DNA of 64,000 nucleotides from Blautia sp. (GCA_022769545.1 JALEJS010000040.1:1-64000), one strand, 5' to 3'. Positions 8,637 through 18,210 are shown, counted from the stretch's first letter. The notes: generated by a model from the sequence alone, not told the origin. Numbers and translations are program-made.

Positions 8637-9986
8637 TTAGAATACGCCCTGCTGAAGCATTGCATCCGCAACACGTTCAAAGCCGGCAATGTTTGCTCCT
8701 GCAACTAAATTATAACCTAAACCGTTCCGTTTTGCAGCATCAACTGAATTTTTGTAAATCGTATTCATAATATTGTGCAGCTGTGTATCAACTTCTTCCT
8801 CCGACCATACAAGACGCTCGCTGTTCTGGCTCATTTCCAGAGCAGATGTAGCCACACCGCCGGCATTGACTGCCTTGGACGGAGCAACGATAATGTCTTC
8901 CTGATCCATCAGGAAACGAAGTGCATCGTTTGTGGTCGGCATATTTGCCACCTCAATATAATAACGGATATGATTTGCTGCAATCTTCTTTGCTTCTTCC
9001 ATATGTACGTCATTCTGCATTGCAGACGGCATACAGATATCTACTTTTACGCCCCACGGTTTTTCTCCCGAGAAGAATTCCACACCAAATTTGTCTGCAT
9101 AGTCCTGCACTTTGTTTCTTCCGGAATTTCTCATGGTCACCAGATATTCGATCTTCTCCGGTGTGTTTACGCCATCCGGATCGTATACATATCCGTCCGG
9201 TCCGGAAAGTGTCACAACCTTTGCGCCAAGCTCGGTTGCTTTCTTGCAGATTCCCCAGGTAACATTTCCGAAACCTGCGCAGGCAATGGTCTTGCCCTTG
9301 ATGTCCTGTCCGTCATCGCGAAGAACATTTTCCAGATAATATACCGCACCGTATCCGGTAGCTTCCGGACGGATCAGGCTTCCGCCGTAGGAGAATCCCT
9401 TTCCTGTGAGTACACCGTTTTCGAAGTTGCCTTTCAGTCTTCTGTACTCACCGAACAGATATCCAATCTCTCTTCCGCCGCAGCCCATGTCACCTGCCGG
9501 AACGTCCACGTCCGGTCCGATGTAGCGATACAGTGCCTGCATATAACTCTGACAGAAGCGCATGATCTCGTCATCACTCTTTCCGGACGGATCGAAGTCG
9601 GAACCACCTTTACCGCCGCCGATGGGAAGCCCGGTCAGGCTGTTTTTAAAGGTCTGCTCAAATCCAAGGAATTTCATGATGCTGGGTGTTACATTTGGCT
9701 GGAAACGAAGGCCGCCCTTGTACGGTCCGATGGCGCCGTTGAACTGGCAGCGGTATCCGGTATTGGTGTGCCACTGTCCGTTGTCATCCTGCCATACCAC
9801 GCGGAATGTGTACATTCTCTCCGGCTCTACCATACGATTTAAAAGATCTACTTTTTCATATTCCGGATGTCTTTCCACAACCGGCTCCAGAGAAGAAAGT
9901 ACTTCCTCTACCGTCTGGCAGAATTCCGGCTGTTCCGGATATTTTGCCTTAACACCTTCAATTACTCTGTTGATATATGCATTCAT
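8637..9986 (-). CDS. gdhA: Glutamate dehydrogenase
   Basis: A 449-residue cytosolic hexameric-type glutamate dehydrogenase interconverting 2-oxoglutarate plus ammonium and glutamate. PYKGGLRF and the lysine motif GLPIGGGKGGSDFDP are the substrate and catalytic signatures. PAGDMGCGGREIG follows, and GFGNVTWG is the dinucleotide-binding loop. ATG 9986 with TAGGAGGAAAG upstream is preferred to the ORF extension that begins 33 bases earlier. It sits 55 bases after the aminotransferase gene and 19 bases before the hydroxyacid dehydrogenase, and could regenerate the amino-group acceptor or donor for the transaminase. Coenzyme preference is not clear from sequence. Confidence 0.97.
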   Translation of the reverse strand: MNAYINRVIEGVKAKYPEQPEFCQTVEEVLSSLEPVVERHPEYEKVDLLNRMVEPERMYTFRVVWQDDNGQWHTNTGYRCQFNGAIGPYKGGLRFQPNVTPSIMKFLGFEQTFKNSLTGLPIGGGKGGSDFDPSGKSDDEIMRFCQSYMQALYRYIGPDVDVPAGDMGCGGREIGYLFGEYRRLKGNFENGVLTGKGFSYGGSLIRPEATGYGAVYYLENVLRDDGQDIKGKTIACAGFGNVTWGICKKATELGAKVVTLSGPDGYVYDPDGVNTPEKIEYLVTMRNSGRNKVQDYADKFGVEFFSGEKPWGVKVDICMPSAMQNDVHMEEAKKIAANHIRYYIEVANMPTTNDALRFLMDQEDIIVAPSKAVNAGGVATSALEMSQNSERLVWSEEEVDTQLHNIMNTIYKNSVDAAKRNGLGYNLVAGANIAGFERVADAMLQQGVF

Positions 9987-10019
9987 TGTCTCTTTCCTCC
10001 TAAAGCAATCCTCATCCAT

Positions 10020-10041
10020 TTTGCTTTTTGCTTTTTGCTTT
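10020..10041. repeat. Short tandem repeat of TTTTTGC
   Basis: Three to four copies of a 7-base TTTTTGC unit lie in the gap between the aminotransferase stop and gdhA. Such a tract can vary by slippage. I see no further function. Confidence 0.6.
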
Positions 10042-11220
10042 TTATTTTGTTCTCAGTTCTTCAAATGCTTTTGCCATTCTGTCCATAGCTTCCACAATAC
10101 GCTCATAGCTGCATGCGTAGGAAAGACGGATATATCCTTCTCCCTCTGTTCCGAACGCAGAACCCGGAACGGTTGCAACTTTTGCATGATCCAGAAGATA
10201 ATCTGCAACCTGTGCCGATGTCATACCCAGGGATTTCACATTTACGAAAATGTAGAACGCGCCTTCCGGAACCTTGCAGCTGATGCCTTCCATGGCATTC
10301 AGTGCTTCTACGGCATAATTTCTTCTCTTTTCGTATTCCTTCACCATCATCTGTACATCCGGCTCAGCCTCACGAAGTGCTGTCACACCTGCGTCCTGAA
10401 CGAAGGAAGCTGCACAGGTATTGATGTACTGGTGTACACGTACCAGGCCCTGGATCATCTCCACAGGAGCGGCACAGTAACCAAGTCTCCAGCCCGTCAT
10501 GGAGTAGCATTTGGAAAATCCGTTGAGAGTGATGGTTCTTTCTTTCATTCCCGGAAGAGATGCGATGCTGACATGCTTCGTTCCTCCGTAAACCAGTTTT
10601 TCATAAATCTCGTCTGCCACTACGATCAGATCATATTTTTTTGCGATATCTGCCAGTTTTTCCAGTGTCTCACGGCTCTGTACAGTACCTGTGGGATTTC
10701 CCGGTGTGTTGATAACCATCATTTTGGTTTTATCTGTGATCTTGCTCTCGATCTCTTCCATGTTGATCTGGTAGTTGTTCTCTTCTTTCAGAGAGTAGGT
10801 AACCGGAACAACACCAAAGAAATTCGGCACATGGATGTAGTTCAGCCATACCGGATTGGGAACCAGAACTTCATCTCCCGGATTCAGGAATGCTGCCATA
10901 GATGCATAAGTTCCTTCACCTACACCGATGGTAACCAGAATTTCCTCCGGCTTGTATTCCACACCGTTTTCCTTGGTCAGCTTCTCTGCGATGGCTGCGC
11001 GAAGCTCCGGTGTTCCATAGTTGGATGTATAGAAAACATGGCCCTTCTCCAGGCTGTCATATGCTGCTTTTTTGATAACCTCCGGGGTGTCAAAATCGGG
11101 ACGGCCGATTTCCATATGGATGACATCCTGTCCCTCTTTCTGCATTTTGTTTGCACGTTCCATCATGACACGGATTCCGGAAAAAGGAAGTGCTTCCATT
11201 CTTTCTGCTGTATTAAACAT
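10042..11220 (-). CDS. PLP-dependent class I/II aminotransferase
   Basis: A 392-residue fold-type I aminotransferase. VINTPGNPTG and VVADEIYEKL are the conserved substrate-side and pyridine-nitrogen motifs, and LNGFSKCYSMTGWRLGY contains the Schiff-base lysine in SKxxxxxGWRLG. Length and motifs match the aspartate/aromatic/PatA-like aminotransferases; the amino donor cannot be assigned from sequence. It is the first gene of the operon with gdhA, hydroxyacid dehydrogenase and glycerate kinase, so a serine:pyruvate or serine:glyoxylate-type activity giving hydroxypyruvate is an attractive inference, with alanine or aspartate transamination as alternatives. GGAGAGGAG precedes the ATG. Confidence 0.92.
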   Translation of the reverse strand: MFNTAERMEALPFSGIRVMMERANKMQKEGQDVIHMEIGRPDFDTPEVIKKAAYDSLEKGHVFYTSNYGTPELRAAIAEKLTKENGVEYKPEEILVTIGVGEGTYASMAAFLNPGDEVLVPNPVWLNYIHVPNFFGVVPVTYSLKEENNYQINMEEIESKITDKTKMMVINTPGNPTGTVQSRETLEKLADIAKKYDLIVVADEIYEKLVYGGTKHVSIASLPGMKERTITLNGFSKCYSMTGWRLGYCAAPVEMIQGLVRVHQYINTCAASFVQDAGVTALREAEPDVQMMVKEYEKRRNYAVEALNAMEGISCKVPEGAFYIFVNVKSLGMTSAQVADYLLDHAKVATVPGSAFGTEGEGYIRLSYACSYERIVEAMDRMAKAFEELRTK

Positions 11221-11303
11221 ATCTGTTATCTCCTCTCCTTGATGTGTACTGGTTCATTGTCAGTAAGTTTATTTCCAGGGCTCTCTTCCCTGTTTCTGAC
11301 CTC

Positions 11304-11332
11304 ATTATATGCCCTGTTAATAATAAAGTAAA
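11304..11332 (-). promoter_or_regulatory. Promoter of the aminotransferase-gdhA-glycerate operon
   Basis: On the minus strand TTTACT (11332-11327), a 17-base spacer and TATAAT (11309-11304) lie 84 bases upstream of the start codon. AT-rich sequence with a GAATTAATTC palindrome (around 11335-11344) borders the -35 side and may be an upstream element or operator. A small CAGGG/CCCTG hairpin can form in the leader. Confidence 0.7.
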
Positions 11333-11364
11333 ATGAATTAATTCTATTTAAATCATTTACTATT

Positions 11365-12465
11365 TTAATAATTATGGGTGAGCCGGTTTTTCTGCTCCAG
11401 TCCCATACAGGAGGAAATATGGGACGCAAAATCAGAAGTTATTTTGTGGATTTCCCGGATCTCCATAATGCTTCCCGGAGTATTCGCCGTCTCCATCAGC
11501 GCAAAATCTCCGGGCAGGATAAAGGATTTATTCATATTCAGCCCGTCGATCAGCTGTCTGGCCAGAATGTCCCCTCCGCTGTACCCGGACACAATCAGCG
11601 CAAACAGACATTTGTCGGCAAACGGTTTTTTGCGGAACAGCGCTGTCAGCCGGTTGATAAAAGCGGTCAGATTTGCCCCCAGGGCATCGTTGTAATTGGG
11701 GCACAGAAGGATCAGCCCGTCACACACCTCCAGAGCCGGATATACTTCCTCTACCATAGGGCCGCCATAAAAGCAGCTGGAATTCCGGCTGAAATACATA
11801 CACATATCATATGGGCAGCCTGCACAGTCCGATACCGTTCCATTCCGGAGAGAAATTTCCCGGACAGTGATCCGGTCCGACAGCTTTCCCTTTATTTCCT
11901 TCCAGAGCTGCAGTGTGTTGGAGGTTTCCGGGTTGCAGGAATGAACGCATAACAGACGGGCCTGTTTTTTCTTCGGCCGCTCAAAAGAAAGGATACGTTC
12001 CGCAAGATCTCTGGCCGACCAGAGATACGCTTCATAAAGACTACATTTCTGATTGGACGCTATGACTTTGTAATTCTGGAGACTCCCGGTTCCTTCTGTG
12101 AGCGGACGGCCCACAAACCAGCAGCCGGCCTGATTGGCAGCCTGTACCACTTCCCGCCCCACTGCCTTCGTGTAGTATTCTCCACTGCCATCTACCAGAA
12201 TCCCGGCCACGCTGCCTCTGAGGCACCCCGGATGCATCCGCAGAATCTCCATCATGGTATACAGCTTCAGGTTAATCCCGGAGCTTCCCAGTGCTGCAGC
12301 AAACAAAATTCTTTTATTCTGCAGTTCTCCCCGGGAAGCCATCTGTTCCAGCATCTCCGGCTCCCGGATCTGCATTGCGGGAATCGTTCCGTTCAACGCA
12401 TATTCAACTACTGCTTCCAGCCGTTTTTCTTCTTTATACTTCGGCCAGATCAGAATCCATTCCAT
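11365..12465 (-). CDS. Two-part flavodoxin-like NAD(P)H-dependent oxidoreductase
   Basis: A 366-residue protein. The C-terminal half (about 170-350) resembles NADPH-dependent FMN reductase/iron-sulfur flavoproteins: VHSCNPETSNTLQL looks like an FMN phosphate-binding loop, CAGCPYDMC is a compact cysteine cluster at about 220, and LLCPNYNDALGANLTAFINR resembles the conserved flavodoxin-like loop. The N-terminal 160 residues (with AAALGSSGINLKLYTM and AGILVDGSGEYYTKAVGRE) recall a second Rossmann-like alpha/beta domain that I cannot name; it resembles the NAD-binding half of shikimate-dehydrogenase-like proteins. GGAGG precedes the ATG, which lies inside the end of the upstream dehydrogenase-like gene (16-base overlap). 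Reaction and partner are unknown. Confidence 0.7.
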   Translation of the reverse strand: MEWILIWPKYKEEKRLEAVVEYALNGTIPAMQIREPEMLEQMASRGELQNKRILFAAALGSSGINLKLYTMMEILRMHPGCLRGSVAGILVDGSGEYYTKAVGREVVQAANQAGCWFVGRPLTEGTGSLQNYKVIASNQKCSLYEAYLWSARDLAERILSFERPKKKQARLLCVHSCNPETSNTLQLWKEIKGKLSDRITVREISLRNGTVSDCAGCPYDMCMYFSRNSSCFYGGPMVEEVYPALEVCDGLILLCPNYNDALGANLTAFINRLTALFRKKPFADKCLFALIVSGYSGGDILARQLIDGLNMNKSFILPGDFALMETANTPGSIMEIREIHKITSDFASHISSCMGLEQKNRLTHNY

Positions 12466-13472
12466 AATATTTCCTCCAGTCCGCGGTATGACCTTTCCAG
12501 CCTGTCAAAAAGGGCTTCCGGAAGGGGCACTTCCTCCCACTGAACTCCCTGCGGGGTCTGCCGGTTCAGAGCCCCAAAATAAAGACCGTTCAGATAAGCC
12601 GCGCTGTAATTCCATTCCCCCTTCAGCATTGCCAGAAGTGTCAGAACTGCCGAGGAGATCGCCGGTGCCAGGAAGGGCTTAAACCCAAGCCGGCGCACCT
12701 CCAGATTGGCCTTTACCGTCATTTCCGTCAGAGCACGGGAAGCATTGTCATCATAGTGGGCCGGATCTGTACTGTTGGCAATGACAAGATCCTTCCCATG
12801 AGGCCCGAAGGCTCTCCCCTCCGTGAGATACAGAGAAAACTCCGGGTGTCTTTTCGCATAGTAAGCAGCACGGGCGTTCATCACACCCAGGCCGCAGCCC
12901 CGGATCTGATCCGGTGTCAGGCGGCGGCCCTCCCCCTGTTCCTCCTCTGCCGACGAACGAAGCGCTTCCATACAGAGAAGGTCCACCGGATCCGATACCA
13001 CCACAAACAGTCCCCGGTATCCCACCCGAGCCGCCTGGCGTGCATAGAGGGCAACAATTTTCCTGTTTGCCTCATACTGCGCCATGCGCACATCCTTCAC
13101 ATCACTGTCCAGGGCAGGTACACTTTTCGTGGCACAGAACAAAAACACATCACAGTCAAACATTTCCTCCCAGGAAACGGCAGATACCTCAGGAATCCGT
13201 CTGCCTCCCGGAGGCGGAGCGATCTGAGACAGCTCCGTCTCCATCCGTTTACACTGTTCCGGGCTCAGATCATATAGTCCGATTTTTTCAATCAGTTCCT
13301 CTCCCAGAAGCACAAGCCCCAGGGCCACATTCCGTCCCACATCCCCCAGACCGGCCAGATGGACCCGTTTTCTGTCTCCACTTTCTGTCTGCATCCACAC
13401 CGGCTTCGTCTGTTCCAGACAATCATATTTTCTGTGCGCTTCTGCACATCCGAGTTCCAAAATTGTCTTCAT
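12450..13472 (-). CDS. Lactate/malate dehydrogenase-like NAD-binding protein
   Basis: A 340-residue Rossmann protein. VHLAGLGDVGRNVALGL near residue 37 is the dinucleotide loop. The acidic IGLYDLSPEQ after beta2, CDVFLFCATKSVPA, VVVSDPVDLLCMEAL and GRAFGPHGKDLVIAN (catalytic-His position) follow the order of LDH/MDH-superfamily proteins. It is diverged from both lactate and malate dehydrogenases and lacks the usual substrate-loop arginine pattern that I can recognise, so I do not assign the substrate. ATG 13472 has AAGGGGGA upstream and lies 13 bases after the giant gene, while its 3' end overlaps the flavoprotein gene; the three genes look like one transcript. Confidence 0.72.
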   Translation of the reverse strand: MKTILELGCAEAHRKYDCLEQTKPVWMQTESGDRKRVHLAGLGDVGRNVALGLVLLGEELIEKIGLYDLSPEQCKRMETELSQIAPPPGGRRIPEVSAVSWEEMFDCDVFLFCATKSVPALDSDVKDVRMAQYEANRKIVALYARQAARVGYRGLFVVVSDPVDLLCMEALRSSAEEEQGEGRRLTPDQIRGCGLGVMNARAAYYAKRHPEFSLYLTEGRAFGPHGKDLVIANSTDPAHYDDNASRALTEMTVKANLEVRRLGFKPFLAPAISSAVLTLLAMLKGEWNYSAAYLNGLYFGALNRQTPQGVQWEEVPLPEALFDRLERSYRGLEEILWNGF

Positions 13473-13485
13473 ATATCTGTCCCCC

Positions 13486-16400
13486 TTATTCTCTGTTATT
13501 TTTCGCGCCAACCGCTCCAGTCAGTCGGCGAAGACGGCAAAGTTTTTCCAGTTCTTCCTCCAGAATCCGGGACGGCGCCTGCTGCAGTTTTTCCCGGGTC
13601 AGTCCTATGCCGTCCGGATATCTGGGTTCCGCTGTCACCTCGCCGATCCGATCCATCGTCAGCTGTCTTCCATACCGACGGCGGTATTCTTTTTCCAGCA
13701 CCCGGCAGATATCACGGGCATTTTCCAGGCAAACCTGCGACAGCTGGTAAAGAGCACCCAGAGATGCATCCTCCAGAAATGCCGGTATCTCATACGGCAG
13801 AATGGTATTTACCGAAGGAATTGCCATCAGCATATCGGACGCTTTTGTTCTGCTGCGCACTCCGTCTCCTCCCAGGAAGGGATACAGATCCGACTCGATC
13901 AGCCAGGAGGACAGGTTTGGCACATTATAAACCGCTTTGATTTTCTGTCCGTTTACCCGTGCCAGGTCCCTTCCTCTTCCGGAGATGACTCCCACGATCA
14001 GCTCCGCATCTTCGATTCCCTCATCCTGCAGGTGTCTGGATATTTCCTTCATCCGGTAGCCACTGTGATACAGATCGTCCACCAGAAGTACCGGTCTGCG
14101 AAACGAGCGTACCGTCCGGATCTGAACCGGAAGGGAAGCATATCCCGGGAAGCTGGAAATAGTAAAGGAAGAAAGATCCTTCTCATATACCTTCTCCGTA
14201 TCCAGGCCTTTGGTAACCGTGTTGGGAATCCGTACCCCTTTCAGAATCTTGCCAAAAGGAACACACATTTTTTCTCCTTTCCCCCCGGATTCCTCCTGCT
14301 CCATGGAAACTCCGTTTTCTTTCGTGATAAGGCGGATCAGCCGATAATTCATCACCTCGGATGCAAAACACAGGATCAGCCGGCCCGGATAAAGGTTTGT
14401 CAGTGCTTCCAGAAGGCGGATGTGGCACTTTCTTATGACAAATCTCACCGCCTCGCTGTCTGCCATGGGCTCCTTGACGGAGGAATGCGTATCATAAAAG
14501 ATCACCAGCGGATGACGCAGATCCAGAAGATACATGTTTTCCAGCCCGCGAACCGGAAGAAAACCGTGCAGCTTCAGCGCTTCCCGATTCTCTCCTTCAT
14601 CCACACAAAGCGCAAAAGAATAGCTGTTTTCCTGGAAATATTCCAGCACCTCATTGAGAACCGTCAGTCTTCCGTCATCCGAAGCGCTGACCTCCCCCTG
14701 GATCTTTGTAATCATCGCCGTTCTGCCGGAGATGAGACTTCGAAGCAGTTCCGCCTGCTCAATACTTCCGCATTCCTGCATTAACTCAGATGGGTCCACA
14801 TCATGGAATTCCACACTGGAAAAAACCGTCTCTGTATTGGACAGTGTCATTCTCCGGTTCTCCCCTTCTCCTGTCGAAAATTCTGCATCAACAGGAAAAT
14901 ATCTGGCGGTTTTCTTGTAAACCGGCTCCATGGTATATAATCCCAGATGATAAATATAATTCTGTACACCGTCATCCACCAGTCCCAGAATATCTCTTCC
15001 TGCATTGATATTTTCCCGAATCCTTGTGGAACTCACCGTCTCCAGAAGGGGCGGCAGCTTCATAAATCGTCTTTCTCCCAGGATGCGTTCCCGGCAGATT
15101 CTGATTTCTTCGTCCTTCTCTTCCCCGTTTTCCTGTGCATTTCTGGAAAAAATGATATGCGGGAACTGATGCACGGAATATTCTTCAGGAACTTTTTTGT
15201 ACGCTGATGCATTCTGAACCACATCGCTGCCCACCACAATATAGATCGAACGATCCTTCAGCATACCGGACAGCTTTTTCATATCTTTCGGATTTGCAAT
15301 GTTTACAGGAATCTCCTCCGGAAACAGATAGACCTCTTCCATATCTGCAGTTGACATGGAAAGAATTTTTCTTCGCACTTCAAAAGGCTGCGGTTTTTTG
15401 GACCAGGAAAATTCATCCAGTGCCAGATAAACCCGAAAGCCCATTTCTCTGATTTTCTCCACAATCTGCTTATGACCCAGAGAGAAGGGATCAAAGGTCC
15501 CCGGGAAAAAGGCTGTGGGAAGTTTCTTCTCTTCAAAAGGAAGCGTTCCCTTTGTGGTAAGGTAATCATTGATAAATCGATAAATCCGGTTCAGGGCTGC
15601 ACCGTTAAAATATACATACAGTCCCAGACGCTCCCAGTTGAGAAGAGTCAGTATTTTTCTTGCAAGGCCGGAAAAATTCTTCTGCTTTTCATCCAGCGTC
15701 AGACTGCGGTTTCCAAATAATTCATAGCCGGTAATATAAAACGCCTCCTGAGCGATCTCGTCCCGATAATCTGCCATACCGATGCACAGAATCCCCTCTG
15801 CCTGAGAACGCTCCTTCTCCGACAATTTTCCCGAACAATTGTGAAGAATCTTTCCGGCCGTTTCCAGTGCCGCGATTACCGTCCTGGTATGTACTCCGCT
15901 GCAGAGCCTGCGAAGCTGACAAAGAACGTATTCCCGTTCTCCCTCATGAAGCAGTGCAAACATTTTGCCCAGGCAGGGCGGAATATATTTGGAAACAGCA
16001 TATTCTTCGATTTCCAGTGCCCGGATCAGCTCCAGGACGATCTCATGGCTTTGTGTCTCCGTAAGAAAGGGCAGAATTGCCAGCAGATTGTCCCCTGCCT
16101 GGAGACGGTTGACGATCTGACCGGAAAACTGCAGCATATGCAGCAAATGCGAGGCATACTGATATAATTCCTCCGGGCTGTCCTCCACGCCCTGTCTTTT
16201 TTTCAGAATTTCCAGATTCATGAATTTGTAAATCCAGGGAACCTCCGAACGCTGATTTTCCATATACAGATTGGTCATATCATAATAAATCATGCCCTGT
16301 TCGCTGGGAATATGATAGAATTCCCGGATTCTGGCTGCCAGATACTGTACACTGTAAGGTCTCTGCTTCATACCCGGAATGCTTTCCGTAATCAGATCAG

Positions 16401-18090
16401 ACACATTCCGGTCCGGCTTCCATCCCTGACGCATCCAAAGCAGAATAAAACGAAGGGCAGCCACCTGACTTTCTTCCCCGCATTCTCCTGTGACCAGCGC
16501 ATAAGCAAATTCTGCCAGCGTTTTCACCTGACTTTCGCTGCACTGTTCATATCGGATCTCCGCGCAGCAGTCCATCAGAAAAAACATGGTAAGATTGTCA
16601 CAGCCCGTGTGACACTGCCGGATATAGGCATCCAGGACACCACTCTGTTTCCCCTGATCCAGCTTTTTCAGCAGCGTATGCAGCACCCGTTTCATGGCAA
16701 AGCCCGCATAACGGCGCTCCCGCTCCGCCGCATGCACCTCCGGATATACCAGTCGTTCCAGAAAGCTCTGGAAAACTTCTTCCAGAGTTCCTCCCACCCT
16801 CGGCGCCTGATAGCCGCTGGGAATTTCCTTCGCAAAATTGATTTCATAACCGGCCATAAGGATTCCCGCAATCTCCGCAGCCTGCCGGCGGATATCGCCG
16901 TCCTTATGGGACAGCATGTCAAAAAGGAATTCCAGAATCACCTGTTTCTGATTCTGCGGTAGATACGCAGAATATTCCTCAATAGCGGTGAGGTAAGCCC
17001 GCACATGGCGCCAGTCTCGTTCGGACCGGATGTTCTCCAGAAGACTGATAAACTGTTCCTCCCGGATGGTTGTGCTCATGATGGCAAGATTTGACCGGAT
17101 GGCAAGATTTTTAAACCGGCAGACAAGCTCCTCTTTGCTCATCAGAGAAGCATAATTCTCTTTTGCCGGCTCGCCCGCTCCGGATACCAGATCCACCGAA
17201 CATCCCAGCGCAATCATGTAATCCTCAAAATCCTTCAGCTTCGCATATACTCTGGCATAACGCTGCTTCTTCGCCTCATCCACGTTGTCCAGTTTTCCCA
17301 GAATCACTTCATAGGCGTCATCCAGACTCCAGAAACGGATATGCTCTTTTTTGTTTTCATCATAAATGCTCTTCACACGGAAATCGGCATAAATCAGAAG
17401 AAGACTTTCTGCAGACAGATTTTCCAGCTCCAGATCCCATACGGAATGGTTGGAGGCAATGTCTCCGATGGCCTCCAGGTGATTGCTGCGGCAATATTGG
17501 AAGGTGTAATAATAGTGAAGGTACGGGACCCTTCTTCCCTCCTGGGGACGGCATCCGTACTTTCCGATGTCATGCATCAGTGCCGCACCGGACATCAGAC
17601 CAAGGTCCACCGGAACCCCTTTTTTTGCCAGCTGTCTTGCCATATACATGGATACATGATGGACTCCGGCAATATGTCCCAGCGTGTTGTAAGGTGTACA
17701 TACCTGAGAAAGACGCATAAAGGCATAGACTCCCCCCGCACCGAAGCATTCCAGAAAACGTCTGTATTCCGGTAGAATACTGCAGTATTTTTCTTCTTCT
17801 TTTTTCAGAAGGGCAAAATTCCGACAGGGGTCAAAAGGCCGTTCTGCCGCTTCCCGCTCAAACAGGGCGGTCAGGATTTCCATATAATATGAAACCGCCT
17901 GCTGCGCACCCCGGATTTTTTTCACGGTATAATTTTCCGGAAAGTATTCTGCCAGAAGATAGTGGAATACATAGTCAAGCCATCCCTCTTCCGGTATTTT
18001 TTCACACATCTGTTCCATGTACGGCCGGCACAGTTCCAGCACCTGCCTCAGGTTTACGCCTTCTTCCGGCATTTCATATTCCGTAATCAT
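13486..18090 (-). CDS. Giant HD / helical-repeat / NadD-like / phosphoribosyltransferase-like fusion protein
   Basis: About 1534 residues with no signal peptide. An HD phosphohydrolase-like domain comes first: H139 and H144-H145 in HIAGVHHVSMYMA, then MHDIGK at H173-D174. A long Leu-rich helical region (about 300-850) resembles HEAT-type repeats. Near 860, FFPGTFDPFSLGH is a nucleotidyltransferase HxGH-type motif, and near 1020 VSSTRIREN matches the ISSTxxR motif of NadD/CoaD-type adenylyltransferases. After a possible GNAT-like stretch (about 1080-1230), a type I phosphoribosyltransferase-like PRPP motif VLLVDDLYHSGYR lies near 1335. Start choice: ATG 18090 (GAGGG 8 bases upstream); ATG 18105 and 18120 are alternatives. 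It heads an operon with a dehydrogenase-like and a flavoprotein-like gene. NAD-type cofactor or nucleotide-signal metabolism is an inference; I do not know the function. Confidence 0.75.
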   Translation of the reverse strand: MITEYEMPEEGVNLRQVLELCRPYMEQMCEKIPEEGWLDYVFHYLLAEYFPENYTVKKIRGAQQAVSYYMEILTALFEREAAERPFDPCRNFALLKKEEEKYCSILPEYRRFLECFGAGGVYAFMRLSQVCTPYNTLGHIAGVHHVSMYMARQLAKKGVPVDLGLMSGAALMHDIGKYGCRPQEGRRVPYLHYYYTFQYCRSNHLEAIGDIASNHSVWDLELENLSAESLLLIYADFRVKSIYDENKKEHIRFWSLDDAYEVILGKLDNVDEAKKQRYARVYAKLKDFEDYMIALGCSVDLVSGAGEPAKENYASLMSKEELVCRFKNLAIRSNLAIMSTTIREEQFISLLENIRSERDWRHVRAYLTAIEEYSAYLPQNQKQVILEFLFDMLSHKDGDIRRQAAEIAGILMAGYEINFAKEIPSGYQAPRVGGTLEEVFQSFLERLVYPEVHAAERERRYAGFAMKRVLHTLLKKLDQGKQSGVLDAYIRQCHTGCDNLTMFFLMDCCAEIRYEQCSESQVKTLAEFAYALVTGECGEESQVAALRFILLWMRQGWKPDRNVSDLITESIPGMKQRPYSVQYLAARIREFYHIPSEQGMIYYDMTNLYMENQRSEVPWIYKFMNLEILKKRQGVEDSPEELYQYASHLLHMLQFSGQIVNRLQAGDNLLAILPFLTETQSHEIVLELIRALEIEEYAVSKYIPPCLGKMFALLHEGEREYVLCQLRRLCSGVHTRTVIAALETAGKILHNCSGKLSEKERSQAEGILCIGMADYRDEIAQEAFYITGYELFGNRSLTLDEKQKNFSGLARKILTLLNWERLGLYVYFNGAALNRIYRFINDYLTTKGTLPFEEKKLPTAFFPGTFDPFSLGHKQIVEKIREMGFRVYLALDEFSWSKKPQPFEVRRKILSMSTADMEEVYLFPEEIPVNIANPKDMKKLSGMLKDRSIYIVVGSDVVQNASAYKKVPEEYSVHQFPHIIFSRNAQENGEEKDEEIRICRERILGERRFMKLPPLLETVSSTRIRENINAGRDILGLVDDGVQNYIYHLGLYTMEPVYKKTARYFPVDAEFSTGEGENRRMTLSNTETVFSSVEFHDVDPSELMQECGSIEQAELLRSLISGRTAMITKIQGEVSASDDGRLTVLNEVLEYFQENSYSFALCVDEGENREALKLHGFLPVRGLENMYLLDLRHPLVIFYDTHSSVKEPMADSEAVRFVIRKCHIRLLEALTNLYPGRLILCFASEVMNYRLIRLITKENGVSMEQEESGGKGEKMCVPFGKILKGVRIPNTVTKGLDTEKVYEKDLSSFTISSFPGYASLPVQIRTVRSFRRPVLLVDDLYHSGYRMKEISRHLQDEGIEDAELIVGVISGRGRDLARVNGQKIKAVYNVPNLSSWLIESDLYPFLGGDGVRSRTKASDMLMAIPSVNTILPYEIPAFLEDASLGALYQLSQVCLENARDICRVLEKEYRRRYGRQLTMDRIGEVTAEPRYPDGIGLTREKLQQAPSRILEEELEKLCRLRRLTGAVGAKNNRE

Positions 18091-18138
18091 TTTTGGGTCC
18101 CTCATAACTCTTTTCCTCATTTCCTTTTTTCTTCTGCA

Positions 18139-18199
18139 GGTGTCAGAATTCTGCACAGGAAGCTGTGCCGGACCGTTTTCTGCACAGGATTCTGACACC
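18139..18199. repeat. Structured leader: nested inverted and direct repeats
   Basis: GGTGTCAGAAT (18139-18149) pairs perfectly with ATTCTGACACC (18189-18199). Inside, CACAG/CTGTG can form a second stem, and TTCTGCACAGGA occurs twice as a direct repeat. It lies just upstream of the giant gene and could fold in its mRNA. Confidence 0.6.
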
Positions 18200-18210
18200 C
18201 GGATCATGCA

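Noticed and set aside
9562-11331. 589-residue plus-strand open frame across gdhA and the aminotransferase gene
   Set aside because: It lies antisense to two clear genes, has a Cys/His-rich composition typical of a shadow frame, and no ribosome site or recognisable domain.
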